From NCBI RefSeq assembly GCF_014066305.1, contig NW_023501102.1:1-64000 (forward strand): a stretch of DNA of 64,000 nt. Reading direction: 5' to 3'. The notes beneath the pieces are model-generated. The model saw only the letters and a list, made by a program, of their open reading frames with translations, was not told the origin of the DNA and did no database searches. Positions within the stretch are counted from its first letter, which is position 1; every line of letters begins with the position of its first letter. Made by a program: the position numbers and the translations under genes. This document shows, one piece after another, positions 1 to 15,139 of this stretch. This DNA is from Letharia columbiana (lineage: Eukaryota > Ascomycota > Lecanoromycetes > Lecanorales > Parmeliaceae).

Positions 1-843
1 TTTAATATTTATTTTAATTAATTTTTTAAGATTCTAAAACTCTAAGTAATTATAATAAGCGTATTATATATATAAGATTTCTTTATTAATTTAAGAATCT
101 AGAATATTAGCGAATAAGAATAAGAATTTAAATTTAGATATAAATATAGATATAGTAGATTTATTATAGATAGAGATATCTTTATTAATAACTATTAAAT
201 ATATAAAAATCTTTATTTATATATTTAATATATAAGAATAATTATATTAGTATCTAAAAATAACATTATACTCTTCTACTCTAATATTTTTAAGTATAAA
301 TTAAAAGAAATAATTTTAATCTTCGAGTTACTTTTAAGAAATTAAATTAAAATTACTATTAAAAATATATTAGATATCTTTTATATATAAAATTCGTTTA
401 TCTTTAAAACTTTTATATTTAAATTTAATATATTCGAAATTTATATTTATAGTTAAGCTATTAACTTTATTAATTAAATAATATAATTCAAATAAAATAA
501 AAGTTTAAAAGATTAAGAAGTTATAAGTAATATATTAAGTATAAATATTATTAATAAATTATAAATATAATAATATAATAGTTATAAATATCGAAGAAGT
601 TTAAATTATAATCTTTAGACTTTTTTTAATAAAGGAATAATAAACTTAATTTTATAAAGATTAAGAATTAATAATAAAGTATATAATATTCTCTAGATTA
701 GAATTAATATATATTATAAAACTATATATTATTACTAGCTAGATATACGCTATAATAATTTTAATATTACTAAATTAACGATTAGTAATAAATTTATTAA
801 TTTAAATATTTTTATTTTTATCTTTATTATTTAAGCTAGAAAA

Positions 844-869
844 ATTATTATTATTATTATTATTATTAT
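844..869. repeat. (ATT)n microsatellite
   Basis: About nine uninterrupted ATT triplets lie inside the gag remnant. On the minus strand they read as a poly-Asn/Ile tract beside the zinc-knuckle region, so they may have grown from a low-complexity coding run. Confidence 0.7.
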
Positions 870-1730
870 CGCTATCTTTATTATTATAACTATTATAATC
901 TCTATAATTATTTCGATCTCCCCTATTATTATTATTATTTAATTTCTTAAATTTAAAATATAGAATAATATATTTAATATTATTATATTAGTTTTTTTTA
1001 TAATAATTATAATATTTATAAATTTAAATATAAGTATAAGAGTTATTATCTTAGTATAGGCTTCTTATTAAATTCTATACTCGATAACTTTATTAATAAT
1101 AATTAACGTAATAACGCTTTATAGATTATATATAAAGGATTTATTAATTAATATAATTAATATATAGACTTTAATATTAATTAAGTTAATAAAATTAATT
1201 ATAATATTAATAAATCGAATAATTATATAGTTTAAATTAAACTTTATAATATTATTATTTTTAAAAATATTATAATTTTAATTATATTATTTATAATATA
1301 AATTATATAAAAAATTTAAGCCTGAATAAAAGCGATAAATCTTTTAATTTTTATTAAATTTTGATTTTAAAAATAAGTTATCGAATTTATTTAGAATCTT
1401 TATAAATTTATTAATATAAAATTAAGAGTTATTATTATACTCTATAAGAGTAATATTATTTATTTTTTTAAATATAAAATTAAGAATATTTAAGTCTCGA
1501 GATTTAAACTTATTTAGAGTCTTCTAAACTTTTTTAATATTAATCTTATTCTTAATTTTAAAACGCGAGTTTTTTTTATAGCGCGATTTTAATATAATAT
1601 AGATTTAATTTTATATTTATAGCTAGCTATTAATCTAAACTTCAATAATAATAATATTAATAATTAATTTTATATAATTTTTTTTCATATAGCGCTATAG
1701 TCTAAGTAGCTTTAATTTATTCTTAATTTA

Positions 1731-1791
1731 TTACTTTTAGATTTAATAATTAAAGATGTTATTATTACTTTTAGATTTAATAATTAAAGAT
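1731..1791. repeat. Short tandem duplication, 27-bp unit, period 34
   Basis: The segment at 1731-1757 is repeated exactly at 1765-1791, separated by a short spacer. Because both units are identical in a region that is otherwise RIP-saturated, the duplication probably arose after mutation of this element had finished. Confidence 0.75.
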
Positions 1792-2247
1792 ATTTTTAAA
1801 CTTATTAATATTATTAAGATAATTTAAAAAAGTTAAGATTTTAGATTTCTCGAAAAATATAATACTTAAAGATTTAATAAGCTCTCTTTATTAAAGAATA
1901 AATTAAATAAACTTACTCTATTAAAGTTTAAATTTAAAAATAAAGTTTATATATTAATAAGACTTAGAGAAGTAATTAAAGTAAACGATATTAATAAAAT
2001 TAAACGCGTTTAAAAACTAAAGAGCTCTTTATTAAATATTAATTTTAATAAAAACTTAAAGATTAATTACTCTAATATCGAGTTTAAATTAATAAAAAAG
2101 CTTAATATATACTTACTCTCGCTATTAAAATATCTCTTATAGTATATTAAAGATTTAAGTATATAAAATAAATCTTATTAAATTTTAAAATTAACTCGAT
2201 ATAGCTTAGATCTTTATTTATAAAGATTTATTATTTATTAATATTTA

Positions 2248-2264
2248 AAATAGTAAATAATATT
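2248..2264. repeat. Target-site duplication of the tandem LINE pair, left copy
   Basis: The 17-bp AAATAGTAAATAATATT occurs here, at 8508-8525 (18 bp with a leading G) and at 21721-21738. The three copies bracket LINE copy 1 and the split LINE copy 2. A long duplication of this kind is typical of target-primed reverse transcription by non-LTR elements. Confidence 0.85.
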
Positions 2265-5200
2265 TAATTTGAAAGTTATTTATTTTATTCGGCTATTTAA
2301 CTAAGGTAGCCGCCTTAATAAAGATATTTTATCTAGAAATCTATAGGGACTCGAATCTATAAATTACTTATATTTAAGTATATATAAAGTACTACGCGAA
2401 GGTCTTTATAGAGGAAGATTATATTAAATAACTTTATTAAATTAATATTAAATTAAATAAAATTAGAAATAAAAGAGTATAAATAAAAAATTAGAAAAAC
2501 TATCTAAATAATAGATTTAGATTTATTAATTTATCTTAATTACTAATATCGCTAATATCTATATTTTAATCCTTTATAATATTATTTAACTTCTTAATTA
2601 CTTCTACTATTCTATACTCGATTTAATTTATTATTATAGAGAAATTAAATATTAAGTAAATAGAGCTTTTATAAATCTTTATTTAATTAAAAAGCTCTCT
2701 CTAAAGATTCTTAAATATTTATATATTATATTTCTTAATTTAATATCTCTTATAAAGATATAAAACTCGATCTATAAGAATCTACTTTTAAATTAGAATT
2801 TAATAATAATTTTAAATAATATCTAGAGATTAATATATAATTAAATCACTAAAATTATATAATAAATAATATTTTTATAGAGATTAAATAATAGTCTAAT
2901 AAAGAATATCTTATTATTTTTTATTAATATTTTTTAGATTAAGACTAAGTACTATAAAAGCGATTATCTTATTAATAATTTTTATTTTAAATATTAGATT
3001 AAAAATTAATCGACTTAAAATAATAATAAACTCTTCTTATATCGCTTTCGATATTATATACTTAATTTATATATAAAATAAAGATTAATTAATACTATAA
3101 ATAGAGTATAGCTATTATTATATTAATATTTAAATAAAATTAATTTTTAATTAAATTTTCTTATAGAGTAATTATTAAAGAAAATTCTCTATACACGATA
3201 TTTTAAATTTATTATAAATTATAATTTATATTTTATTCGCTAAGACTCTTAATTCGTAATAATATTAATAGATAAAAATAAAATCTTTAATTCTATCGCT
3301 AAAATTAATAGCTTTTAATCTCTCGCCTAAGATTATAAGATAGATTTATTAAAAATTAATCTTTAATAAAAAAATAAAAAAATTATTAATCTTTATAAAG
3401 TATTTCTATTAAAATATATTTAATTTTTATATATATAAAATTAAGAGTAATAAATATTAATTTAATAGAATAATATTAGAAATTAATTTATTAATAATAT
3501 AATTAATCTAAAAAAAAATTTATTATATATTATTCTAGCTAAAACTATAGAGATCGCGTATATTAAGTTTTATATATCTTTTAAGACTTTAATATTCTTA
3601 TTTTATAGAGCTCGCTAGATCTCGAAATTAAACTTTTTTATATTCTCTAAATCGATTTTCTTTAATAATAAATAATAGAATATTAATATTATTAATAGTT
3701 TCGTAATGATTTAAAAAGATTTAATTTAAAGAATTTATATAGATATCTTTTTTTATCGCTATTAGATAGCTTATATTAACTCTAAAATATAATTAAATTA
3801 ATTAAAGAATTAAATTATTTAAAAATTAATAAATATTAAAATATATAAAGAATTTTAAATATATAATATTAGAACGTCTTTAATTAGAATAATTTATATT
3901 AATTTAAGAAAGTTAATTACTCTATTAATTATAGCTATAATATTTTTATTAATAATAATTTATAGATTAATAGTCTTAACTTTACCCTCTTTTATCTAAT
4001 AATAAAAATAAAAATTATAAATAATATCTTAAATTTTATTATTCTATATTAATTTATAATATTTCTTTTCTAATTTATTATATATCGCTAAAGATATATA
4101 TAAAAATTATAAAGTAAATTTAGAAAGAAATATTATAAAGATAATTTTAATTATTATTCTATTTTTAAGAAATAAATAAAATTATAATTAATTTTATATT
4201 AATTTCTTAATCTTTTATAGAATTTTAATTTAAAAATTATTTAATTAATAATTAATATCTATTCTAATTAATATTCTTAGATATTTATAAAAATTATTAA
4301 AAAAGATTTTCTTTATATTAATAATATAAATATAAATAATATTTCTTATATATAATATATATAATTTATTTTAATTAATTCTCGCGTTAATTATAATATA
4401 ATAAATCTTTAAAATTACTATTATAATATCTATCTCTTTTTAAAATTATATAATAATTATAATATTATTAACGTATATTATTATCTTTAATATTCTATTT
4501 TTTACTTATATTCTCGAAATTTAAGAATTATAAATAATATATCGAGTTAGATCTTTAATTATAATTACGAATAAAAGATAGCTTAAAGAATTTCTCTATC
4601 TTATATTACTTTATATTATAATTATTTCTTTAATATAATTATTAATATAGATCTTAATTTTAACTTTCTTATAGATAAGTTATATTTAAATAATAAATTT
4701 CTTAAATATATTTAATTCTTTTAGAATCGCTAGAAGAAACTTATAGCTAACTCGATTATATACTTTTTTTAATTAAGAAAGAGAATAGCGATTTTCTTTT
4801 ACTTCTATAATAGCTTTTTAATAAGTTTATATTTAGCTATTAGATATTAAATTATTTTAATATTATTATTTATAAATCTCTTTAATAAGAAGATTAATTA
4901 TTATTTATTAATTATCTCGCTTAAAGCTTTAATTAAATATTATATTAAAATATTTATAAAGATTTTATAATTTATATTTATAATAAATAGAAGATAATAA
5001 TTCTTAATATTAATTTATTTATCTTTTATTCTTAAAAAAAATAATAAGAATCTTATTTATTTAATATTTTAAGAGTTTCTACTTTTATTATATCTAGTTA
5101 TAAAAAAAGATTAATTAAATAATAATAATTAAGATTTCCCCTTTTTTCTTTTTTTTATATTTTATAATAGTTTTATAAAACTTATTTAAAAGATCGTTTT

Positions 5201-8200
5201 TATCTAGCGAGATTTCTAAAAATACTCGATAAATAATAGCTTATATCTCTTAAGCTTTAATAAAGCCTTTTATTTTAATAATATTTATTAGACTTACTCG
5301 ATCTATTATATATTATAAAATTTTATTTTAAATATTTTTATTTAAGAGTTTTATATTATAAAGATTTCGATAGTAATCTATTACTACTCTAAGAATATCT
5401 TTTAAATTTATATATATCTCTTTTTAATTATTTTTTAAAGTCTCGATAAAGCTATAATTTATATATCTAACTCTTATAAAAAACTATTTTATTAATTTCT
5501 TATTAAAAATAAGATATTTAATTATAATATTATAGAAATAGAATTAATTATATATATTTATAAGCTATTTCTTACGCGTTTTAATAATTATTATTCTTTT
5601 CTCTAATTCGAAATTTAATAATTTAAAGCGTCTTTTCTTCTATAATTATAAACGATTACGCTATAAATTATACTTAATTTTTTAATTTATCTTATAATTA
5701 TTCTTTACGATATATTTTATAAATTATACTATTAATATTTTATAAATTATTTACTCTTTTATCGAGTTTTCTTCTAAAAATATTTATAATATTTTTAAAT
5801 ATAAGATTTATATCTAATTTCTTTATAAAAATAAAAACGATAATTTTTATTATCTAGATTTTCGAGTAATTATAAAGATTATTTTTATTATAATTATTAT
5901 AGTTTTATAGTTAATAAATAATTTATTAAATATTATCTTTTAATTCTCTAATTTTTCTATTTAATTATCTTAAATATAGATTTAATTAATTTTAAAAACT
6001 AAGATTTTACTCTTTAAGAAGTATATAAAGGCTTTAAGATTTAGATTTTAAATTCTTTAATTATCTATTAAATAATATATTTTATTTCTATTAAGATTTA
6101 ATAATAATTCAAATAGCGCTTATAATTATAAGAGAGAAAAAGAAATTATAAAGATTTTATTTATAGCGATTAGCGTAAAATTCTAATCTCTCTTTATTAT
6201 ATTATAGAATATTTATAGCAATATTTATTTAAGCGCTTCTATATTCGCTTTTAATTATAATAATTTTATATCTTCTTTAATTAAAGCGTATATTAATATT
6301 ATTATAAATATATATTTTTTATATTTAATCTTATAAATTAAAATTCTTCTATTATCTTCTTTATAAATAATATAATTTAAATTTTTATTTTTTTATTTTT
6401 TTATAGATTTAATATTTATAATAATAATAACTTTATTCTTTTTAACTTAATAGATTATAATAACTATTTATAAAAATAGTTTTTTATAATATTTTATAAT
6501 TTTATTAAATAGATTTACTTTTTAAAGTAATAGAATATTAACTCTATAACTCTATATTATATTATATATTTTTCTAAAATAATTTAAATTTAAAATTAAA
6601 TAAATATTAAGTAAAATTATTTATATTTTATATATAGCTATAATTATAATATAATAAATTTATTTTTTATAAGAAAGAACTTTATAGTATTTATAGATTT
6701 TAGCGTCTATAGTTCCTCGTATTTAATTATTAAATACGCTTTTCTATAAATATTATATATTTTAATTAAATTTATTAATCTAAATTTAATATTAAATATT
6801 TTATTATATTTTAGCTCTAATTATTTAATTATAAACTTAAAGCTATATACTTTAAAACTTTTTTTAAAAATAAAAATAATTTTATTATTTATAACGCTCT
6901 TAAACTTCTAATATATTAACTAAAATTTTAGATTTTTAAAGTTCTTTATCTCTATTATCTATATAGCTAGATAATATAAAAATCTATAGTATTTAACGAA
7001 TTTTTATTTATTATATATATTTAAGACTTTCTTATATAATATTTAATAATATTTATAATTAATAAGTCGATATAAAAACTTTAATTTTTAATATTTTTAA
7101 TAATTATAGAAGAGTAATAATATATTATCTAATTTTTAACGTTATAAAATTTTATAAATACTATATTTTTAAACTTTATAATTTTCTTTAATTTCTTTAT
7201 AATTTATTTTAGAGTTAATTTATTCTACTTTTCTTATAATTCGAATAATATTTTTAAATAAAGTTATTTATTATTTTTAAAAGCCGATATCGCTAAAGTA
7301 GCGATATCTTTCTCTTTCTTACTACGTCGAGTAAATATTACTTTACTCTTTTATATCGATATATATAAGAGTTTTAGTCTAGATTTAGACTTCGATTTAA
7401 TATAACTTAATAAGACTATTTCTTTTAATATCTCGCTTTTTATTATTAGAGATAAAGCGCGAATTAAACTTATCTTCTATAGTTAAGTCTTCTTTATCTT
7501 TTTCTTTATTAATAATTAGAGAAAGTTAAGAATATTAGTTTAATTTTATTTAAAGATTAATATTTTAAATAATAAAGATAAAGAGATTTTTTTTTATTAA
7601 TCTATCGTAGTTTTATAATTAATAATTTTATTTATAGAATTTATAGAGTTAAGAGAGATTTTCATATTTTAGTCTTAACTTCTCTACTATTTTCTATCTT
7701 TTCTTATATTATCTATTCTTTTTAACTTTTCTTTATTTCTTTCTCTTCTATTTCTCTAATATATATTAATTAATATTCTCTTTATTAGCGGCTTATCTTT
7801 TTAAAAAGTTTAAATTAAAATATTACTTATAATAAAAGAGAGAAGATTAATAGAATTTAATAGATATTAGATTTATTTTATTATTAGATTATAATTTATT
7901 TAAAGATAGATTACGCCTTAACGATATATTATTTTCTTATATTATTTTATTATTTAATTAATTTTTAATAAATTATCTATTAATAGTTTTAAGTTATTAA
8001 TTTAGAGAAGATTTTTTTATAATAATTTTAATAAAGTTAGATATTAATATTATAGCGTTATATTAATAATTAATATAATATATTAATTATTTATATTATA
8101 TTTTAATTTAGATTTTTTAGAATATATCTTCTAATAAGATTTTTAATCTTTAGATTCTAATCGTTATCTCTTTTAACTATCTTAATCTAATAAAAAAGTT

Positions 8201-8507
8201 TTTTATATCGCGATATATATACGCTTTAAAAAGTAATATAGCGATAATAAAATATTAAATAAAGTAATTTATTAGAATAATAAAAAAACTTCGTCTATTA
8301 TATAATTATTTATTTCTTTTAAATATTTAATAGAGGTATAGAGATATTTTATTAGAAAATAATTAAGAGTTTATAATTAAATTCTTTAGATATTAAGCTC
8401 TTAGAGTTACTACGTTAAGATATTATATATAAATTTAAGTATTACTAGTAAGATACCGCTATTAGCGCTTCTAGAATATACTATTATTATTAATAATATC
8501 TCTAAAA
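2265..8507 (-). mobile_element. LINE (non-LTR retrotransposon), copy 1, full length, RIP-dead
   Basis: About 6.24 kb, read on the minus strand. The 3' end is at 2265 (tail ...CTTTCAAATTA on the minus strand) and the 5' end is near 8507. It aligns along its length with LINE copy 2 (8526-12945 plus 19886-21720) and with the plus-strand copy at 12946-19885, where domains are easiest to read: an ORF1-like 5' part, an APE-type endonuclease, a reverse transcriptase and a 3' region ending in a stem-loop. All reading frames are full of TAA and TAG, and CpA/TpG is nearly absent. Flanked by the 17-bp duplication at 2248 and 8508. No functional protein is possible. The clade is not certain; Tad-like and L1-like are both open. 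Confidence 0.85.
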
Positions 8508-8525
8508 GAAATAGTAAATAATATT
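8508..8525. repeat. Target-site duplication shared between LINE copies 1 and 2
   Basis: GAAATAGTAAATAATATT forms the junction between the 5' end of LINE copy 1 and the 3' end of LINE copy 2. The same word closes both outer edges of the pair, so two insertions used one target. Confidence 0.85.
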
Positions 8526-11500
8526 AATTTGAAAGTTATTTATTTTATTCGATTATTTAGCTAAGATAGCCGCCTTAATAAAGATACCCCATCTAGAAAT
8601 CTATAGAGACTCGAATCTATAAATTACTCTCGCTTAAGTATATATAAAATATTATATAAAGGTCTTTATAGAGAGAGGCTATATTAAATAACTTTATTAA
8701 ATTAATATTAAATTAAATAAATTAGAGATAAAAGAGTATAAATAAAAAATTAGAAAACTATTTAAATAATAAATTTAAGTTTATTAATTTATCTTAATTA
8801 TTAATATCGCTAATATCTATATTCTAATTCTTTATAATATTATTTAACTTCTTAATTATCTCTATTACTTTACGCTTAATTTAACTTATTATTATAAAAA
8901 AATTAGATATTATATAAGTAGAGTCTTTATAAATCTTTATTTAATTAAAAAACTCGTCTTAAAGGTTCTTAAATATTTATACGTTATATTTCTTAATTTA
9001 ATATCTCTTATAAAGGTATAAAACTTAATTTATAAGAATCTACTTTTAAATTAGAATTTAATAATAACTTTAGATAATATCTAGAGACTAATATATAATT
9101 AGATTATTAAAATTATATAATAAATAATATTTTTATAAAAATTAAATAGTAGTCTAATAGAGGATATTTTATTATTTTTTATTAATATTTTTTAAATTAA
9201 AGCTAAATACTATAAAAGCGATTATTTTATTAATAATTTTTATTTTAAATATTAAATTAAGAGTTAATCGGTTTAAAATAATAGAAAACTCTTCTTATAT
9301 CGCTTTCGATATTATATATTTAATCTATATATAAAATAAGAACTAATTAATACTATAAATAGAATATAGTTATTATTATATCGATATTTAAATAAAATTA
9401 ATCTTTAATTAAATCTTCTTATAAAGTAATTATTAAAGAAGATTCTCTATATATAATATTTTAAATTTATTATAAGTTATAGCTTATATTCTATTCGCTA
9501 AGATTCTTAATTTATAGCGGCGTTAATAGATAAGAATAGAGTTTTTAATTCTATCGCTAAAATTAATAGCTTTTAATTTCTTATCTAAGATTATAAAATA
9601 GGCTTATTAAAAATTAATTTTTAATAAAGAAATAAAATAATTATTAACTTCTATAAAGTATTTTTATCGAAGTATATTTAATCTTTATATATATAAAGAT
9701 AAAAGTAATAAACGTTAATTTAATAAAATAGTATTAAGAATTAATCTATTAATAATATAATTAATTTAAAAAGAATACTTACTATATACTATTTTAGCTA
9801 AAATTATTAAAATCGCGTATATTAGATTTTATATATCTTTTAAGATTTTAATATTTTTATTTTATAGAGCTCGCTAGATCTTAGAGTTAAACTTTTTTAT
9901 ATTCTTTAAACTAATTTTCTTTAATAATAAATAATAAAATATTAGCGTTATTAATAATTTCGTAATAGTTAAAGAAAATTTAATTTAAAGAATTTATATA
10001 GATATCTTTTTTTATTATTATTAGATAATTTATATTAGCTTTAAAATATAATTAAGCTAATTAAAGAATTAAGTTATTTAAAAATTAATAAATATTAGAG
10101 TATATAAAGAACTTTATATATATAATATTAGAATATTTTTAATTAGAATAATTTATATTAATTTAAGAAAGTTAATTACTCTATTAATTATAGCTATAAT
10201 ACTTTTATTAATAATAATTTATAAATTAATTATCTTAACTTTATTCTCTTTTATTTAATAATAAACGTAAAGATCGCGAATAATACTTTAAACTTTATTA
10301 TTTTATATTAATTTATAATATTTCTTTTTTAATTTATTATATATCGCTAAAAATATATATAAAAATTATAAAGCAAATTTAAAAAGAAATATTATAAAGA
10401 TAATCTTAATTATTACTCTATTTTTAAGAAATAAATAAAATTATAATTAATTTCGTATTAATTCCTTAGTCTTTTATAGAATTTTAATTTAAAAATTATC
10501 TAATTAATAATTAATATCTATTTTAATTAATATTCTTAGATATTTATAAAAGTTATTAGAGGAGATTTTCTTCGTATTAATAATATAAATATAGATAATA
10601 TTTTCTATATATAATATATATAATTTATTTTAATTAATTCTCGCGTTAATTATAGCGTAATAAATCTTTAAGACTACTATTATAATATTTATCTTTTCTT
10701 AAAATTGTATAATAATTATAGTATTATTAATATATATTATTATCTTTAACACTCTATTCTCTATTTATACTCTCGAGATTTAAAAATTATAAATAATATA
10801 TTAAATTAGATTTTTAATTATAATTATAAATAAAGAATAACTTAGAGGGTTTTCTTATTTTATATTATTTTATATTATAATTATTTCTCTAATATAGCTA
10901 TTAATATAAATCTTAATCTTAGCTTTCTTATAGATAAATTATATCTAAATAATAAATTTCTTAAATATATCTAATTCTTTTAGAATTGCTAAAAGAAACT
11001 TATAATTAATTTAATTATATATTTTTTTCTAGTCGAGAAAGAGAATAGCGATTTTCTCTTATTTCTATAATAACTTCTTAATAGGTTTATATTTAATTAT
11101 TAAATATTAAATTATTTTAATATTATTATTAATAAGTTTCTACGATAAGAAGATTAATTATTATTCGTTAATTATTCTATTTAAAGTCTTTATTAAACGT
11201 TATATTAGAATATTTATAAAGATTTTATAATTTATATTTATAATAAATAGAGAATAATAATTCTTAATATCGATTTATTTTCCTTTATTTTTAAAAAGAA
11301 TAATAAGAATTTTATTTATTTAATACTTCGAGAGTTTCTACTCTTACTATATCTAATTATAAAAAAAGATTAATTACGCGATAATAATCGAAGTTTTCTC
11401 TTTCTTCTTCTTTTTATATCTTATAATAATCTTATAGAATTCGCTTAGAAAATCGTCTTTATTTAGCGAGGTTTCTAAGAACACTCGATAAATAGCGATC

Positions 11501-12945
11501 TATATCTCTTAAGCTTTAATAGAATCTTTTATTTTAATAGTATCTATCGAATTTATTTAATCTATTATATATTATAAAATTTTATTTTAAACGCTTTTAT
11601 TTAAAGATTTTATATTATAAAGATTTTAATAGTAATCTATTACTATTCTAAGAATATCTTTTAAATTTATATATATCTCTTTTTAATTATTCTTTAAAGT
11701 CTTAATAAAGCTATAATTTATATATCTAACTCTTATAAAAAATTATTTTATTAATTTCTTATTAAAAATAAGATATTTAATTATAATATTATAGAAATAG
11801 AATTAGTTATATATATCTATAAACTATTTCTTACGCGTTTTAATAATTATTATTTTTTTCTCTAATTCGAAATTTAATAATTTAAAGCGTTTTTTCTTTT
11901 ATAATTATAGATAATTACGCTATAAATTATACTTAACTTTTTAATTTATCTTATAATTATTCTTTATAATATATTTTATAAATTATACTATTAATATTTT
12001 ATAAATTATTTACTTTTTTATCGAGTTTTTCTTTAAAAATATTTATAATATTTTTAAATATAAGATTTATATTTAATTTCTTTATAGAAATAAAAATAAT
12101 AATTTTTATTATCTAAGTTCTTAAATAATTATAGAAGATTATTTTTATTATAACTATTATAATTTTATAGTTAATAAATAAATTATTAGATATTATCTTC
12201 TAATTCTCTAACTTTTCTATCTAGTTATCTTAAATATAAATTTAATTAATTCTAGAAATTAAAGTTTTATTATTTAAGAAATATATAAAAACTCTAAAAT
12301 TCGAGTTTTAAATTCTTTAATCGTCTATTAAATAATATACACTATTTTTATTAAGCTTTAATAATAATTCGAATAATACTTATAATTATAAAGGCGATAA
12401 AGAAATTATAAAGATTTTATTTATAGCGACTAATATAAGATTCTAATCTCTCTTTATTACGTTATAAAATATTTATAATAATATTTATTTAAGCGTTTTT
12501 ATATTTATTTTTAGCTATAATAATCTTATAATCTCTTTAATTAAGATATATATTAATATTATTATAAGTATATATCCTTTATATTTAACTCTATAAATTA
12601 AAATTCTTTTATTATTCTCTTTATAAAGAATATAATTTAAGTTTCTATCTTTTTACTATTTTATAAATTTAATATTTATAATAATAGTAATTTCGTTCTT
12701 TTTAACTTAATAGATTATAATAACTATTTATAAAAATAATCTTTTATAATATTTCGTAATTTTATTAAATAGATTTATCTCTTAAAGTAATAGAATATTA
12801 ACTCTATAACTCTATATTATATTATATATTTTTCTAAAATAATCTAAATTTAAAATTAAATAAATATTAAGTAAGATTATTTATATCTTATATATAGTTA
12901 TAATTATAATATAGTAAATCTATTCTTTATAAAAAAGAATTTTAT
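8526..12945 (-). mobile_element. LINE copy 2, 3' portion (interrupted by LINE copy 3)
   Basis: This is the 3' two thirds of a minus-strand LINE that aligns base for base with 2265 to about 6690. It stops abruptly in AAAAAAGAATTTTAT at 12931-12945, where the plus-strand LINE copy 3 begins. The missing 5' third resumes at 19886 with the same 15 bp. The joined length, about 6.24 kb, equals that of copy 1. The RT region lies around 10900 to 12000 on the minus strand and is heavily mutated. The 3' end keeps the stem-loop and the TTCGA-type motif seen in copy 3. Confidence 0.85.
12931..12945. repeat. 15-bp target-site duplication of LINE copy 3 (left)
   Basis: AAAAAAGAATTTTAT here is repeated exactly at 19886-19900. 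It brackets the plus-strand LINE and restores continuity of LINE copy 2 when one copy is removed. Confidence 0.9.
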
Positions 12946-15139
12946 ATCTTCTAGAGGTGTCGTCGATAATAATAATATATTCTAAGAATATTAATAGCGG
13001 CGTCTAGTTAATAGTATTTAAGTTTATATATAATATCTTAACGTAGTAATTTTAAGAGCTTAGTATCTAAGGAATTTAGCTATAAATTTTTAATTATTTT
13101 CTAATAAAATATCTCTATATCTCTATTAAATATTTAAAAAGAATAAATAACTATATAATAGATAAAGTCTTTTTATTACTCTAATAAACTACTCTATTTA
13201 ATATCTCGCTATCGCTATACTATTTTTTAAGGCGTATATATATCACGACGCGAAAAACTTTTTTATTAAATTAGAATAGTTAAAAGGGATAATAATTAAG
13301 ATCTAAGAGCTAAGAGTCTTATTAGAAAATATATTTTAAAAAATTTAAATTAAAATATAATATAGATAATTAATATATTATATCGATCGTTAATATAACG
13401 CTATAATATTAATATCTAACTCTATTAAAATTATTATAAAAGAATCTTTTCTAGATTAATAACTTAAAATTATTAATAAATAATTTATTAAGAATTAATT
13501 AAATAACGAAGTAATATAAGAGAATAGTATATTATTAAAGCGTAATCTATCTTTAAATAAGCTATAATCTAATAATAAAGTAAATTTAATATCTATTAAA
13601 TCTCGTTAATCTTCTCTCTCTCGATATAAGAAATATTTTAATTTAGATTTTCTAGAGAGATAAGTCGCTAATAAAGAAAATATTAATCGATATATATTAG
13701 AGAAGAAGAAAAGAAGAGAGTAGAAAAGAGTTAAGAAGAATAAATAATATAAGAAGAGATAAAAGATAATAGAGAAGTTAAGATAAAGAGAAGAAGATCT
13801 CTCTTAGCCTTATAAATTTTATAAATAAAATTATTAATTATAAAACTACGATAGATTAATAGAAAAAATAATTTCTCTTATCTTTATCGCTTAAAGTATT
13901 AATCTTTAAATAAAATCGAGTTAATATTCTTAATTTTTTTTAATTATTAATAAAAAAGAAGATAAAGAAGATTTAACTATAGAAGATAAGTTTAATTCGC
14001 GCTTTATTTTTAATAATAAAAAGCGAGATATTAAGAGAAGTAGTTTTATTAAGTTATATTAAATCGAAGTCTAGATCTAGATTAAGATCTTTATATATAT
14101 TAATATAAGAGAGTAAGATAATATTTACTCGCCGTAATAAGAAAGGGAAAAAATATCGTTACTTTAGCGATATCGACTCTTAAAGATAATAGATAACTCT
14201 ATTTAAAAATATTATCTAAACTATAAGAAAAGTAGAATAAATTAACTCTATAATAAATTATAAAAAAATTAAAGAAGATTATAAAGCTTAAAAATATAAT
14301 ATTTATAGAATCTTATAACGTTAAAAACTAAATAATATACTATTACTCTTCTATTATTATTAAAGAAATTAAAAATTAAAGCTTTTATATTAGTTTAGCA
14401 ATTATATATACGCTATTAAATATTATATAAAAAAGTCTTAAATATATATAACGAATAAGAGTTCGCTAGACGCTATAGATTTTTATTATCTAGCTATATA
14501 AATAGTAGAGATAAAGAACTTTAAGAGTTTAAAATTTTAATTAATATATTAGAAGTTTAAAGGCGTTATAAGTAGTAAGATTATAATTATTTTTAAAAAA
14601 AGTTTTAAGATATATAGCTTCGAGTTTATAATTAGATAAATAAGATTAAAATATAATAAAGCGTTTAATATTAGATTTAAATTAATAAATCTAATCGAGA
14701 TATATAACGTTTATAGAAAAGCGTATTTAATAATTAAGTATAAGGAATTATAGGCGTTTAAATCTATAAATATTATAAAGTTCTTTCTTATAAAGAATAG
14801 ATTTACTATATTATAATTATAGCTATATATAAGATATAAATAATCTTACTTAATATCTATTTAATTCTAAATTTAAATTATTTTAGAAAAATATATAATA
14901 TAATATAGAGTTATAAGATTAATATTCTATTACTTTAAGAGATAAATCTATTTAATAAGATTACGAAATATTATAAAAGATTATTCTTATAAATAGTTAT
15001 TATAATTTATCGAGTTAAAAAGAATAAAGTCGCTATTATTATAAATACTAAATTTATAAAGTAGTAAAAGAGATAAAAACTTAAATTATATTATTTATAA
15101 AAAGGGGTAATAAAAGAATTCTAGTTTATAAGGTTAAAT

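Larger units (their letters stand above)
1..2247 (-). pseudogene. gag region of a RIP-degraded Copia-type retrotransposon (Copia3)
   Basis: Read on the minus strand, about 1500 to 1290 translates with few interruptions into a gag-like segment containing 'LNKFDNLFLKSKFNKN' followed by a 'YRFYSGLNFLYNLYY' stretch. This matches the layout of Copia gag (UBN2 type), where a helical segment precedes an 'LPxxxxxxRFxxGLxxxY' motif. Around 1020 to 960 the same strand has a run of Tyr and Lys codons that a Cys/His zinc knuckle would leave after G-to-A and C-to-T change. No ATG start survives. Polymerase domains would lie left of the window. The 5' part of the same element is at 21739-22787, on the far side of the LINE cluster. 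The assignment of gag is fairly good; the family is inferred from the LTR. Confidence 0.55.

Noticed and set aside
8508..8525. Template-jump junction between two LINE cDNAs
   Set aside because: The junction contains a full copy of the target duplication, which template jumping would not leave; the word is not part of the LINE, because copy 3 lacks it at both ends.
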